In this document: positions 49,709 through 61,695 of the stretch, in pieces
How the letters are laid out: the number at the start of each line of letters is the position of its first letter
Position numbering within the stretch: the stretch's first letter is position 1
Assembly (NCBI GenBank): GCA_026874595.1
Contig: CM049307.1
Location: 25,886,362-25,950,361 of the forward strand
Origin: Sipunculus nudus
Lineage: Eukaryota; Annelida; Sipuncula; Golfingiida; Sipunculidae
DNA: 64,000 bases
Direction: 5' to 3'
Program-made: the position numbers and the translations under genes
Notes under the pieces: model-generated
The model's input: only the letters and a program-made list of their open reading frames with translations
What the model was told of the DNA's origin: nothing
Database searches by the model: none

Positions 49709-49767
<59 letters not shown>
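49709..49767. repeat. (TA)n microsatellite
   Basis: About 59 bp of pure TA. Confidence 0.97.
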
Positions 49768-49770
<3 letters not shown>

Positions 49771-52700
49771 ATCGTGTTCTTATTTGTGATGTTATATAGA
49801 TTTTTTTAGGCCATTTCTCCGACGGTCAGTGATCTAATGAGAAATAACTGTTCAAAATCAAATCACAATAAGCGGCTATACCAGGTAAACAGATAGGTAG
49901 GAAAAAACGTTTAACTCTTTGAGATGAAATATATAAAATAGCAAAGTGAAGAAAAAATACTACAAACAGACAAAATCCGCAGACGAAATTCCGCGGGCGA
50001 AATCCCCTACAGAATATAATTGTCCTATGCTTATGATATATATTATTTTCTTGCGGAGAATATTGAATAAATGTAAGGAGACTGTGGCAGTTTGCACCGG
50101 GGCGACTTTGACCGGGAGATCAGCGGATGTTTTGTCGAAGGTCTGTTCAGCTAAGGATATTATCCTAGATACGACGTCTAACAGCTCCTACCGCTCTCCT
50201 ACATCTCCCGCCCCGTCTCTTTTATAAATTTATCAAGGAGCATTGTTCTCATACTCGCGAATCATTTGTATATATTAGAAGGCAATGAATTTTACTCCGG
50301 TAACATATATCGTTGTTATAATTGAACACGACACACTAGTGAAACGAGTAAATTTATTGAAAAGACATCGTTAGCACGAATTTTAACTTTTCTTGGCTGT
50401 GAGGAGAGAGGATATTAAATGGTGATCGGGATTTTAAACTTTTTTTATTATTTACAAGCACGCCATGGACGTGATATTAATATAAATTGAGGGTTTAAAT
50501 AATTTGATTAAGATATGGGTGGGATTTCTCCTTTTATTGGCTGTAGTTTTCACACGGCTAAGCTTAAAATCTTATTAATATCAGTCAGAACGAATTATTC
50601 ATGCTTTTCTTCTCAGAAACTCCATTTGATTTCAGTACTTGACAACCGTTTGAATGGCCTTTCCATAGTATGGTTAGCGTGCACTGACAATTTAACAGCA
50701 AATTTCATATCTCGCTGGGCATTAATCACTTGTTTAAAGAGGATTAATTAAAAACCCGTCAAAGTCAGGGCAAGTTTGATGAAACGAAAATTAATGCCTT
50801 AGTGAATGGCCCCATAAAAGATCGCTCCCGTTGGAGAATATCCAATATTTAGTTATTTACAACGGGAAATTCTTATGCTTTGTCTTTTCTGTATTGGTTA
50901 GCTGTTATTTAAACCTTGATTGATTGCTCTCCATTTAGAATACAACATAACATGTCATCCAAATAAGGTTAACGGCGCGGGAGGAGAAATTCTATAACAT
51001 TTCAGTTAGTCCATAAGAACGTCCGAATTTTTCTTATAGCTTATGTACAAAATTCCCAGTTTTTTGTTTTGCTTTCATCGGTAAACGATTTTAGACCAAA
51101 ACATATCGTTTAGATTTAGTAGCACCTGTTATTTTTAAATAATACTTAAGCTGCTTTCACAAATGTGGAGTCATGTCATGGGGTATATATAAATGGAATA
51201 ACAAAAGGAAATACAGACTTTTTAATATTTTCTTGATTAGTGTAAATGGTAAGCTTTTACTCAAATAATGCTTTTAGGAGGCCTAGGAACCATAATATAA
51301 TTTGACACTTCTTAATTGAAAAAAGTTTTTGTAAAATTTCAAGTCATCGCCCCACAGGAGAAAATGCTGGTCACATGACACCAACTACATGGCATCTATT
51401 ATTATATATAACATCTATGGAAAAAACCGCTGAAAAGGCACTGGCTGATATAACATTCTAACATAATCGACATATTCTGTATCCACTAATATACTTTCCA
51501 CTGAAGCATAATTTTTGAGTGTTATTTGATTAGGAAACACTGAAAAACCATTTGTGGAAGAGATTTTTTCAAAACTTTGGGCTTTGTTTAACTATTTTCT
51601 TCCTGGAATATTGGAATATCAGTCGTTTTAAATTTGATCTCAACCGATTTTTAAATGATCTAACATTAAAATTAAATCTATCATTATCAGGCAGGTACCT
51701 ATTACCAATTGATTAAGTGTAATTAGATGCTCGTTATTATATCTCGATCAATCAAATCCTTAAATTATCGTTAACGGTCACTTTCAGCCGTTAGGTGTCT
51801 AATGTAACTTTGGAATTAGACATGGGGTGTTAACCAAAAAAGAGGCTTAATAGTATGATAGCTATCATAACACTAATGGTGTCGTTTTGATTATTTAGAA
51901 ACATTATGATATCTGTAATTTTAGAGAAGTATCAATATGGTGGCTGTGGAGGATTGGCCCAACCAAATAACAATGTGTGCTTTACATGTATCATTAAATA
52001 AGTATTCCTGGGTTTCAATTAATCGACCATCTCATCTTACTACCTACACCTGTAGACTATACAACTCATTATGGAGGTAATTTATAAAAGGAAATTCCTT
52101 TGGTCAGGAAAATAGTATCTTAATGTTTATATTGATTATATTATCATCATCATATTATTACATTATTATATTACAACCGTTTTATCAAAATTGTAATATT
52201 ATTATATTATTATGTATACCTATTTTCTACTGATATAAACGTGTATGAACCATTGTAGTAATGCATTCTGTTTTTTATTGTTATTACAGCACCCGTTCGA
52301 AAAGAAAAAAATTGCTTATACGTACACATACCTATATCTATCCATGCAACAGGGCCGGGGATTGTATATAATGTTTGGGAGCTTGCCTTTACCTGATAAT
52401 TGGTATGTAGGTAAATCTAAAACAAAATGAAAATCCACTTTTTTATATAAAAAAAAAAGAATGTGGTTCAATATATATCTCAATGTAAAAAGTGTGTGTA
52501 ATTTGGTTTCATTTTCCTATGTCTTAACTCTCTGCGCCAGAAGAGTAACTGTTCAAAATGAAGGCCTATGGCGGCATGCAGTTACAATAGATAGGAACAG
52601 GTTGGCTTGACAGCTTTTTCCCATTAAAAGTGACAAGGTGAGTTTTATCATGCCTTGACGTCACCCTCTCCGCTCAGGCATTAAGATTAAATGAAATACG

Positions 52701-53187
52701 TAGGTCAGGTTTCTAACAAAATGGATGTGATTTTGTACCATTAAATCTTTCTTATGTATTGCCACATCCTGTGTGATCGATCTCAGGCGTGCTGGCCATC
52801 CAGTTGCTCCCGAGAGACATATATCATGTTTTTGTTAGTGACAAAGGCCTAAAGCCACCACGATTGTATACAAAAAGCCGGTCCGAAATGTTGCGGTTGT
52901 GGCGTTTTTTCGAGACCAAGACTCGATGGTTACACGCGATCCAAACGTTGTTTTATAGTATTTAAGAAAGCACGATGAATTCATTGAAAAAATAAGCTTT
53001 TTCTTTATATAATAGACAATTTGTACTGTATGACACCTGGGAGAATTAACATTTTAGTTTATTGATCATGCCTCTGAGTAACCCTTTTTACAGATTTCAC
53101 AGCAAAATAAGGGAAATTCCGGTCCTGGGATATTTAAGTACGCAATGTTGTGCAGGTGAGTTGTCATGGCTTGAATCAGCTGAAACT
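49768..53187. other. no gene seen
   Basis: About 3.4 kb of AT-rich sequence. Open frames at 49946-50227 (93 codons) and 50515-50751 (78 codons), plus strand, are not recognisable. A short ATTATTATATTA-rich stretch lies at 52135-52212. Confidence 0.5.
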
Positions 53188-53820
53188 GAACACGAATCAA
53201 GTAAAAGCATGACAGGGTCTCACTAATACGCACACTAATCAAGTAAAAGCATGACAAGGTCTCACTAATACGAACACTGATCAAGTAAAAGCATGACAGG
53301 GTATCACTAATACGAACACTGATCAAGTAAAAGCATGACAAGGTCTCACTAATACGAACACTGATCAAGTAAAAGCATGACAGGGTATCACTAATACGAA
53401 CACTGATCAAGTAAAAGCATGACAGGGTGTCACCAATACGAACACTGATCAAGTAAAAGCATCACAGGGTGTCACTAATACGAACACTGATCAAGTAAAA
53501 GCATGACAGGGTATCACTAATACGAACACTGATCAAGTAAAAGCATGACAGGGTATCACTAATACGAACACTGATCAAGTAAAAGCATGACAGGGTCTCA
53601 CTTATACGAACACTGATCAAGTAAAAGCATGACAGGGTCTAACTAATACAAAAACTGATCAAGTAAAAGCATGACAGGGTCTCACTTATACGAACACTGA
53701 TCAAGTAAAAGCATGACGGGGTCTCACTTATACGAACACTGATCAAGTAAAAGCATGACGAGGTCTCACTAATACAAACACTGTTCAAGTGAAATCATGT
53801 GACCCTGTCACACTAATACG
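53188..53820. repeat. 42-bp minisatellite, about 15 copies
   Basis: Each unit reads ACTGATCAAGTAAAAGCATG, ACAGGGTCTCACTAATACGA, AC. Variants at GTCTC/GTATC/GTGTC alternate in blocks, and the terminal copies are the most diverged. Because 42 is divisible by three, the minus strand stays open as a 14-residue repeat (LISVRISDTLSCFY). A TAG in the copy near 53641 and the lack of flanking gene signals argue against a protein. Confidence 0.95.
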
Positions 53821-54696
53821 TTATTTCAACATCGACTCGATATTGCATAGTTTCAGGTTATGTTTTCAGTTTAGCATTTATTAACAGTGTCATTGATGTT
53901 TTGATTATGTCTGCATGCTGATTGGGTCTACTATTTACTAATCAACATAGAGAATAAAAAAATGTGTTGTTATAATCCTAGTTGCGTCATTGTAGGCAAG
54001 GTCTAAGGTGATCCCAGAAAGGTATACAAAACACACATTTAAAACAGGAGGGATTGTGTTACTTGCATAAACTCTGTGTTTTGTGGAGTATTGTATATTT
54101 CTAACAAATAATAAAGAAATATCATTGAAACACCTTCATGGTGCAATTTACACGAATATAGGTCTATACTTAATGGAAGTTGTAACTATACGCTGATTTA
54201 TATTATTAGTCACTAATAAGACTTCATTTAACTGAATTGTTTTCAGTTGAAAATAATATAAATTGATGTTTTTTTTATTCCTAAATCAAGGTACCACTGG
54301 TATTATATATACTTTTAATAAAAAAAATGTAATCTCAGAGCTCAAAGAAACATTGCCCCGAACAGCAGAATAATATTTCTTGTTTTTTTTTTTGAGGGGG
54401 GGGGGGGATACCAGCTACTTTCATGCCATCTAAAATACAGAAACACTAGGGAAAACTAAGTACCCGGGGAAACATCTCTCTGTGGTCGGTATCGTTGTTA
54501 CTTCATTTGGAAAGGTGAGACTAGTAAAGTCAAAGCAGGTACGATCCTAGGTGAACCTTAATGTTTCTAGAGAAAATCAAAGTGTATTATCTTCCAGTCG
54601 GGATGTCCCGACGGGTTTCACGCTGACGTCTGAATGTCAAATGGCCACTCCTGACTGTGCCGGGATGAACGGAAAGTCCCATTAAGTCGGCCAGAG
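53821..54696. other. no gene seen
   Basis: AT-rich, with a G run at 54396-54407. No gene-like feature. Confidence 0.55.
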
Positions 54697-55210
54697 CATT
54701 AAGGGGGCCACGAAACCGCCACTGAGATTGGTTATGTATACTTGGAAAGTTTTGTCTTGATGTTGTGTTCCGCATATGACCACTGCAAACGTTGTAATTT
54801 TACTAGGGGCCAATAAACCGACACTGAGAGTTGGTTATGTGCAGTAGGGTAAGTTTCTTCCTGATGTTGAGTGCGGCGTATTACCACTGCAAACATTGTA
54901 ATTTTACAAGGGGCCAATAAACCGCTACATAGAGTTGGTTATGTGCAGTAAAGTAATTTTTTTTCTTGATTATGGGTGTGGCGAATTACCAGTACAAATA
55001 TTGTAATTTTACAAGGGGCCATTAAACCGCCACTGAGAGTTGCTATGTGCAGAAGGGTAAGTTTCGTCCTGATGTTGAGTTTGGCGTGTTACCACTACAA
55101 ACATTGTAATTTTACAGGGGGCCATTAAACCACCACTGAGAGTTGGTTTTGTGCAGTTGTAAAATTTTTTCCTGATGCCGAGTGCGGCGTATTATCAGTA
55201 CAAATATTGT
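54697..55210. repeat. tandem array of about 118-bp units, about 4-5 copies
   Basis: Diverged units share the order GGGGCCA.TAAACCGCCACTGA, GAGTTGGTTATGTGCAGTA, then CCTGATGTTGAGTGCGGCGT, ATTACCACTGCAAACATTGT and AATTTTACAAG. The units differ by many substitutions, so the array is older than the other minisatellites. Confidence 0.85.
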
Positions 55211-55473
55211 TACATTACAAGGGTTATTCTTAACTTTGTTTCAACAGGATTGCAAGTAGATATAAATGACAAACATGAAACCGGCCCGTGTCCGTGCCAA
55301 GTTGCTCTTATAAAAAATTTTTCCTGATGCCGAGTGCAGCGTATTATCAGTACAAATATTGTAACATTACAAGGGTTATTCTTAACTTTGTTTCAACAGG
55401 ATTGCAAGTAGCTATAAATGACAAACATGAAACCGGCCCGTGTCCGTGCAAAGTTGCTCTTATAAAAATTATT
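55159..55473. repeat. 152-bp tandem duplication overlapping the array end
   Basis: The CCTGATGCCGAGTGC block at 55171 recurs at 55323, followed in both by TTATTCTTAACTTTGTTTCA, AAACCGGCCCGTGTCCGTGC and AAGTTGCTCTTATAAAAA. The first 40-50 bp come from the 118-bp unit; the rest is new sequence captured and duplicated with it. The copies are nearly identical. Confidence 0.9.
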
Positions 55474-57140
55474 ATTTAATAAACACTATTATTGGTCTAG
55501 GAGAAAGAAATATGTGCAGTAAGCAAACACGCGAGTTAACCGGGACCCTGTCTATAGACCAACACCATTAGTTGTTATGAGAGTGGCCTCACACAGACAT
55601 ATGTTGCAAGTTTCAGCCTGTGGCCCAGCATCTTGTCCTTGTGAATGTCAGATACCTTTATGATGATGGACAGCCTTCTGCCTCATCCGCGTTACGGTTC
55701 ACAGCCGGTATACTACGGAAAGCAACCATAGTGACCCAGATGCTCAAAGAAAACAAGGTCCGCTTTATATCATGTTATCGTCCAATAACCTGCAACATTG
55801 TTAACATGACCGCCTTTATATTTTAACGGGTAAAGATTTGGTCGTATTGGCGGTTGCTCGGGTAACATTTTGATACCATGCACTGTGATGATGCAAATTG
55901 AAGGGCTGGAACATTGAACCCTATGTTTTAAACAAGTTAACACCCTTAAATGGTGCAAAACATCTCGTATTTAGTTTCTTCATATTATAATATGTTTATA
56001 TATGTTAAGACAATGTTATAATATGATTTTCTTAGTAAGTGTATCAATCCAATAGTTTAATGATAGCACTCTTTGAAAAAAGATGGAATTCTCTGTGACT
56101 ATAATTTCTAATATTAAATAAATAACTTTCTTAGCTTAAAACTAATTACAGGAATGTGTATTTCATTTTTATTGTAATAATTTGAACTTTGGCTCTCTGT
56201 TATTTGCATATACCAGATATTTCCAAGGAAGTTGAATTATTAAAGATTGAAATAAGAACAATAAGAATAATTCTTTAAGAAGTAGGTAAATGGTGGGAAT
56301 GATCTACAATAATTAAATCCTGCTACATTTCGCTTTTATTAACATATCTCATGGCTAAGCAGAAGAATTATTATGCTTTTTATAAGCTTTCAGAATGTAT
56401 CGATGTCAGTTTCGAGTAACTCCAGGCCAAAAATAGGGTATATAGAGCAGAGTTTTTTAAATCAAATCTGTCTGTCTTTTCGAGGATATCTGTTACCATG
56501 GTCACTAAAGAGAGAGTTTAAAACTGCTTCAGCTGACAGCTGAACAGGAAGTACCGGGATTGCTAGTTCAGCGTCAACTCTGATTAAACTGGAGCGTGTG
56601 ATAGGCCTCAAACAGACATTAAATCATCTCCTCGCGGGTTTCTGTTTCGTCACCAGACTGCCACGGGAGCAGTTAGAGCGCGAGATTCAATTAAAACCAA
56701 CCCCTATTATTTTCGAATTTTTCGCTTCCGGTGATCCAAACCTCACGTAGCCTCAAACCTTAAAAAAAGGCCAGATAACAAAGAGGAAAGGGAGTGGAGT
56801 TTCCAAGAAGCGATTCTGTGTCCAATACCAAGCTATTTTTGTACCTATATGTCTAGAACGTATGTCTGTGCTTCTAATGCGAGGACTATTTATCGTCACC
56901 AGTTACTATTTAAAGCATCACATCGGACCTTTTAATTTACTTTCCCTTTTATCTTTCAACATCCACCTGGATATTTAAGAGACATCTCTCTTCTTTGAAT
57001 AAGGTACCTCAGCAAATAACCCGGGAAGATTCATTAGAAAAAATCCTATTTCTCACTATGATGGCCTTTATATAAGTGTATACAGGGCTTTCAAATAGTC
57101 CGAGATGCGTTAGCCCCCGCGATATTGAAAACCCTACAAA
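55474..57140. other. no gene seen
   Basis: Open frame at 55620-55826 (plus) and its antisense neighbour are not recognisable. No repeats noted. Confidence 0.55.
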
Positions 57141-57197
57141 CCCCCCCCCCCCCCACACACACAAACATATATATATATATATATATATATATTCATT

Positions 57198-57229
<32 letters not shown>
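57141..57229. repeat. compound simple repeat: C run, (CA)n, (TA)n, (GA)n
   Basis: About 14 C (57141-57154), a short CA run, TA at 57167-57192 and GA at 57198-57229 with one GG interruption. Confidence 0.93.
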
Positions 57230-57230
<1 letters not shown>

Positions 57231-58656
57231 GTATGAATAACTATGCTAGTTCATTGTATTGAAACAGCAAATGTAGGAAACAGAGAGTGTGAGTTGACTG
57301 ATTGCATAACACCATATAGCTTTTAGTGTCAAAGCCTTACGTGTCATATGATTCCCTTCGTGGGAAATGTGTTTTTGTATGTACCTGTTGTAAGTCCTAT
57401 TAGGCAACACCAGTTTAAAACCCGCGTATCTATTTTTGCTCGAATCAGCCTTGTGTCACAGCTAGAGAGAAGACAACAGATAAATAAAAATCCATTTACA
57501 TTTAGGCAACTGAAGTCATAATTTTGTGTTTTGATTGCGACAGCCCTTCAACCCCTGTACTTAGGACCTTTGGTAATTCTTCCCCGATGGCGTTTTAAAC
57601 CATCAGTTCCGCCTATGGCAGGTGTCTTAAGTAAAACTACACTGTGCCACTTAATTATAGTAGGCCAGATATAGTATGATTAGTCTTCATGACATCGCTT
57701 AGAATATGTGTGTGAGAATTCGTTTCCGGACGCGAGTCCAAAGCCTAAGTCCTGTCAATTGAACATTCCGCTTTGAAAGCAAAGTAGCCCGGAAATTGGA
57801 TGACACGTTCACTTCCGAGATAAATCGGCCTAATGGAAAATCCGCTTCAAAGCGCTTACTTGTTAATAAAAGGCAACAAGCGTTTTTATAAGTGAATGCC
57901 GAAGTATCCTTGTAATGGATAGACTTTGAGAAGGTCTTTGATGGGAGGTGTACCGGAAGGATAATGTGAAGTGAGATGTGGGGTAATGTCCGAAAAGCAG
58001 TGTGCTCGGCTGCTCCGCTTGTGCAACAGGAGATACGGATCCTTTGAAAGAATGAATCCACAGACATGCAGTTCGTGGATGTAGCTATCAATGCATTATC
58101 AATCCTACAACAGACTTGTAAATTTCTAAATCTGTCCATGTCGTTTTAGAGTTGCAGACAGTGTAAATGCCTAAATTTGTCCAAATCTGTTTAGAGTTAC
58201 AGCCAAGCTTGTACTTTCCACACAACTTACGATTTTTAAATGAAAACAAGGTAGAATGACCTCTGATGGTAATCACATGAAATGCGGAGAGATCTCTGAT
58301 GGTCATCATATAGGTACTATAGGTATATAGGTCCAACCACTGTACAAACAAAGAAAGCGTTTTATCTATGTCCAGCATCACAACTCATTAATATAAATAA
58401 GAAAACTCTATAGCTTGTTGTGAAAATACAGCCCGCAAACCAAGGTGCAGGCCTGACGAATGATTTAAATGTATCCATTCATGTCACATCCATCACAGTA
58501 TGATCCTCCCAACGAGTGTTTCCTTATCAAACTGAATGACCTCAGTGTAGGTTCATTTACCGAAATGTCCCTGGCCTGTAGTCAGCGATGTCGAGTTAAC
58601 ACGGACATGATATCTTTACAATGATGAATGATTTGTTATTTTTAGACTGTGAATAT
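57230..58656. other. no gene recognised; one 146-codon open frame
   Basis: The frame at 57699-58139 (minus strand, 146 codons) has several Cys but no motif spacing, signal peptide or family I recognise. About one open frame of this length is expected by chance in the window. A 97-codon frame upstream (58088-58381, minus) overlaps it in another phase. Confidence 0.45.
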
Positions 58657-59433
58657 TGTTACAGGTGCTCTTTTATTGTGCGACACAGGCGTAACTCGTG
58701 TTGCTGTTACATTTGATGTTTAATCCGTACAGGTTGAACTCTCGTTGTCACGTGAGCCTTGGGTTTTCGCGCCTGGTCGTGGGTCACATGATGAGCCTGG
58801 TATGTGTAGAGACACCCGGCTATGTCTTTCTAGATAATTCCTGGGGCGCGTGTTGTGCAGGAACTTGTAGACTGTTCGAGAAGTGGAAAATTCCCGGCTG
58901 GGGGTGTGATGGTATATAGAGGGGCTGTTTTTTTTAGAACCAGAGGGCAGAGCAGAGCAGATTCCAGCGGACGCAGAAGCGTGTGTCAGGACCTTATCCG
59001 ACGAATGCGGCAAATATAGATTTTCAAGAACTTTTTCCTGGATTTTATACATTTGGACTTCAGTTTACTTTCTGTGTTGTTGCAAGAACTTTCCACTGGA
59101 CTGTCATTCTCCGAGAGTTTACATTCAAAGGACTTATCGTTGTGATGGTGTTGGTATCGAGGTATTGTACCGTTATCTTTCTGTGTGATTATATTAACTT
59201 GTTGCTATAACGCTGTTTTACTGTATAATTGTATTGATTTAGTGTATTGTATTGTTAGGGTTGTTTTAAGAATAAATTATAGTTATTTGTTAACAAAAAA
59301 CCACAGACTTCTTTATTCATTCCCCTAGACATTTCACGCTGCCTAGTGTTACAGAATCTGATTTTTTTTATCTCCATTACAAAATTTGTGTTCATCACGC
59401 ATACGTGATCTGTTTATATTAGGTTCCGTAACA
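58657..59433 (+). mobile_element. solo LTR (LTR family 1) with 4-bp duplication
   Basis: The LTR is 777 bp, starts TGTTACAGGTGCTC and ends TTCCGTAACA, with the perfect 4-bp flank ATAT at 58653-58656 and 59434-59437. It is very similar to 43969-44779 throughout. It has an E-box CACGTG at 58749-58754, TATATAG at 58913-58919, and AATAAA at 59271-59276. No internal retroelement sequence lies on either side, so it is a recombination-derived solo LTR. Overlapping frames at 58698-59210 on both strands are LTR by-products. Confidence 0.92.
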
Positions 59434-59437
59434 ATAT

Positions 59438-60339
59438 GGTTCCAAACGAAGGTGATGAGAGCGTCCAAGAGTCCTAGCAGTGTTTTAATCATTAGAGCAG
59501 ACCGGGGGTGGGGGGGGGGGGGGGGGGTATGTTGAATTTTCCATCAATTTTAAGTGACGTCTATAACGTATCTTCAGTTTCGAAGTCTAGTACCTATTAC
59601 TGTCTTGGCTGCTTCCCATTCCACTTTGTACGTGTGGTTTACTTTAAATATATTATTTACATGTTATGAAGATAGTTCTATTGACCACGTTAAGGCAGCC
59701 GTGTGTCAGAAAGCAGGTGCAGGTTTTCTCACGTCGCCCTGAACAGCCATCTTCAAACTATCAGATCTGTGGTGGCTAGGCGTTCACAAAACTTAATCAG
59801 TGAGCTGCTCTGGCGTCTATTTCATGAATAATGAACGAGGCAAATGAAAAAAAAAAATCAAATGACTCGCGCACGTTTGATTGAACGGTGGTCGGAGCAC
59901 GTCTGGTGCTACTTGTAGACCAAAGTTAAGCACTGCCGGAATGGCATCTAGGATTTAGCTAAACAAATAAAGCCATGTGCACATGCCTCGTTTATGCTGC
60001 ATGTGTTCATGTTCAGACATCTGCGGAAGGCTGGGGCTTTGGTCTTTCGAATACGTAAGCTTGTGTATCATTCATAGTTGTTATTTCATTATTCACAAGG
60101 ATTACTGATGGTCATTTGTCGGTGTCTTTTTGTAATATGGAGGCGGTGTAACATCACTCGAGTCAACCAGGAATATAGCGTGTTGGTTCAATACGGCATT
60201 ATATACTTCTATATAGTTCTATCATTACTGAGTGACGTTTCTTTTTATCGGTTATCTCCAGGTGGACACGTCATAGGGGGTAGGACAACATCGCTGTTTT
60301 AGTAAAAAACCTGAGATAACACATGATGGGTATTACCTT
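59438..60339. other. no gene seen; G run and faint 5S-like stretch
   Basis: A run of 18 G lies at 59510-59527. At about 59895-59960 a short region (CACGTCTGGTG..., AAAGTTAAGCACTGCCGG) faintly resembles the box A part of 5S rRNA (GAAGTTAAGCA..GTCGGG), but it is too degenerate to annotate as an rRNA gene. Confidence 0.45.
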
Positions 60340-60770
60340 TAATTCACACTTCCACCAGATGTCGCTTTTACTCAGACCAAACCTCTTCCAGATTTGCACT
60401 GTGGGACGGCCCTAACAACGTGTCTCTTTCAAAATTTAAATGGTTACATTTCATGGAAACATAGTCTGTTTTCATTTTACATGTCCATGATCACAAATAT
60501 ATTACTTAAATTATTAAATGAAGTCCCTACTACAAAACACCTATGCTTATGTAATATGTAAACGCCTATCCAACGTATTTAAATGGATTAAATTGTCCCC
60601 TTCATTATAGATATACCTACGCCGCTGTGTATTTAGAAGCCCACGTGGATTTTGAGGTTTAAGTTTCAACGCATATAAATCCGAATCGGTATAGTTTTAC
60701 TGTTTTGAGTCTGATTCTGTGCGGTGTGCTTTTCATTATATCCACTGAGCAGACTGCGTTTTCAATTCAC
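60340..60770 (+). repeat. dispersed repeat, copy 2 (partner at 2160-2610)
   Basis: Same ordered landmarks as copy 1: CCTCTTCCAG, GGGACGGCCC, TTACATTTCATGGAAACA, ATATTACTTAAA, CCTATGCTTATG, ATACCTACGCCGCTGTG, TTTAGAAGCCCACG, TCTGTGCGGTGTGC. The element type is unknown. Confidence 0.6.
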
Positions 60771-61029
60771 CCACTAACATTTGTGTTGGGCTCTGAAACA
60801 TATACCAGGGAAGACCACCATTAAATTTTGGTGGGGATCCTAATGAAAGGACGGTACCAGTTGGACGCCTTTCCTAAACGTATTCAGAAATTTCCGTTAA
60901 AAAAACTAGTGCCACCGTTTTCAGTGTTTCATTTTAAATCAGGTGTGAAACCGTCAAATTGATTGGTATTTAGCATGTTCCATTACATAAATCGATATAC
61001 TAGTTACATATAAATCTGTGTGACTTCCG

Positions 61030-61431
61030 GTACTGAGTATATAGAGTCACGTGAGGAGGTTGCACCGTTTTTATCATTGTTTTTGCTGTCACATACTGGC
61101 GACAAAACAGATTCACGACTCACGGCACCCTCGTTTGTCCCACGCGCCTTCTGAACGGCGCCTCCGTATCCAATGTCTGATAACAACCCAGCGTGTGGGC
61201 TTCGCGCCTTACATACCCGGGGGACGAGGGAGGCAGGTTTGATCATTCACGGACAGAAAATAGATTGTGGCGTAGCCGCTGGATTTCCGCTTCAGTTCGT
61301 GCACACTGACTACGTCTAATCACTTCGCTTACTTTATTCAACGCCGGCTGCGTGAAAACGGTCATCTTGGGACCACGTGTACTTATCGTTTCGCAGTTTT
61401 CCTGGATCTTTATTGTCCCCCAGGCAAAGCA
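61030..61431 (+). promoter_or_regulatory. CpG-richer stretch ending in a splice-donor-like site
   Basis: About 400 bp richer in GC and CpG than the surroundings, ending in GCAAAGCAG|GTAATG (donor GT at 61432). This could be a promoter with a non-coding first exon reading rightward. No TATA box or open frame starts there convincingly. The overlapping 80-codon minus frame (61004-61246) is unrecognised. Confidence 0.2.
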
Positions 61432-61624
61432 GGTAATGTTTGTTGTTTGTTTGTTCGGATGTTATTGTTTTTCTATAGCGTTAACAACCAAATGTTTAGA
61501 AATTTGGTTGTGTATATGATAATGGTCTGGTTGTTTACCCAAGGGCCAGTGTCCCTGTGGATGCCTCCTTTAATTGTCATCTCTGAACGTGTATAAATAC
61601 TGCCAAAACGGTGCTTACGGTCAT

Positions 61625-61695
61625 ACCAGTTGGTTGATCTGGTGGTTAGCTGTGTTGCAAGTCTTACTTCGACCAAAGTTCGAATCCAGGCCACG
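61625..61695 (+). repeat. tRNA-like sequence (probable SINE head)
   Basis: A-box-like TTGATCTGGTGG (61634-61645), similar to TGGTCTAGTGG of glutamate tRNA, and a B box AGTTCGAATCC (61677-61687) are 31 nt apart. Acceptor and anticodon stems do not pair well, so it is not a functional tRNA gene. A tRNA-derived SINE head is the likely source. The 73-codon antisense frame here is an artefact. Confidence 0.4.

Noticed and set aside
53066-53452. A 128-codon protein with 14-residue repeats
   Set aside because: Product of a 42-bp minisatellite; a stop interrupts the frame in one unit and no splice or promoter context exists.
57699-58139. A 146-codon minus-strand frame as a gene
   Set aside because: No recognisable domain or signal, and about one frame of this length is expected by chance in the window. 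Kept only as an unrecognised frame.
43969-59433. A full-length 15.5 kb LTR retrotransposon bounded by the two similar plus-strand LTRs
   Set aside because: Each LTR has its own flanking 4-mer (GAAG/AAAG and ATAT/ATAT), repeat X continues on both sides of the first, and no gag, protease, polymerase or integrase sequence lies between them.
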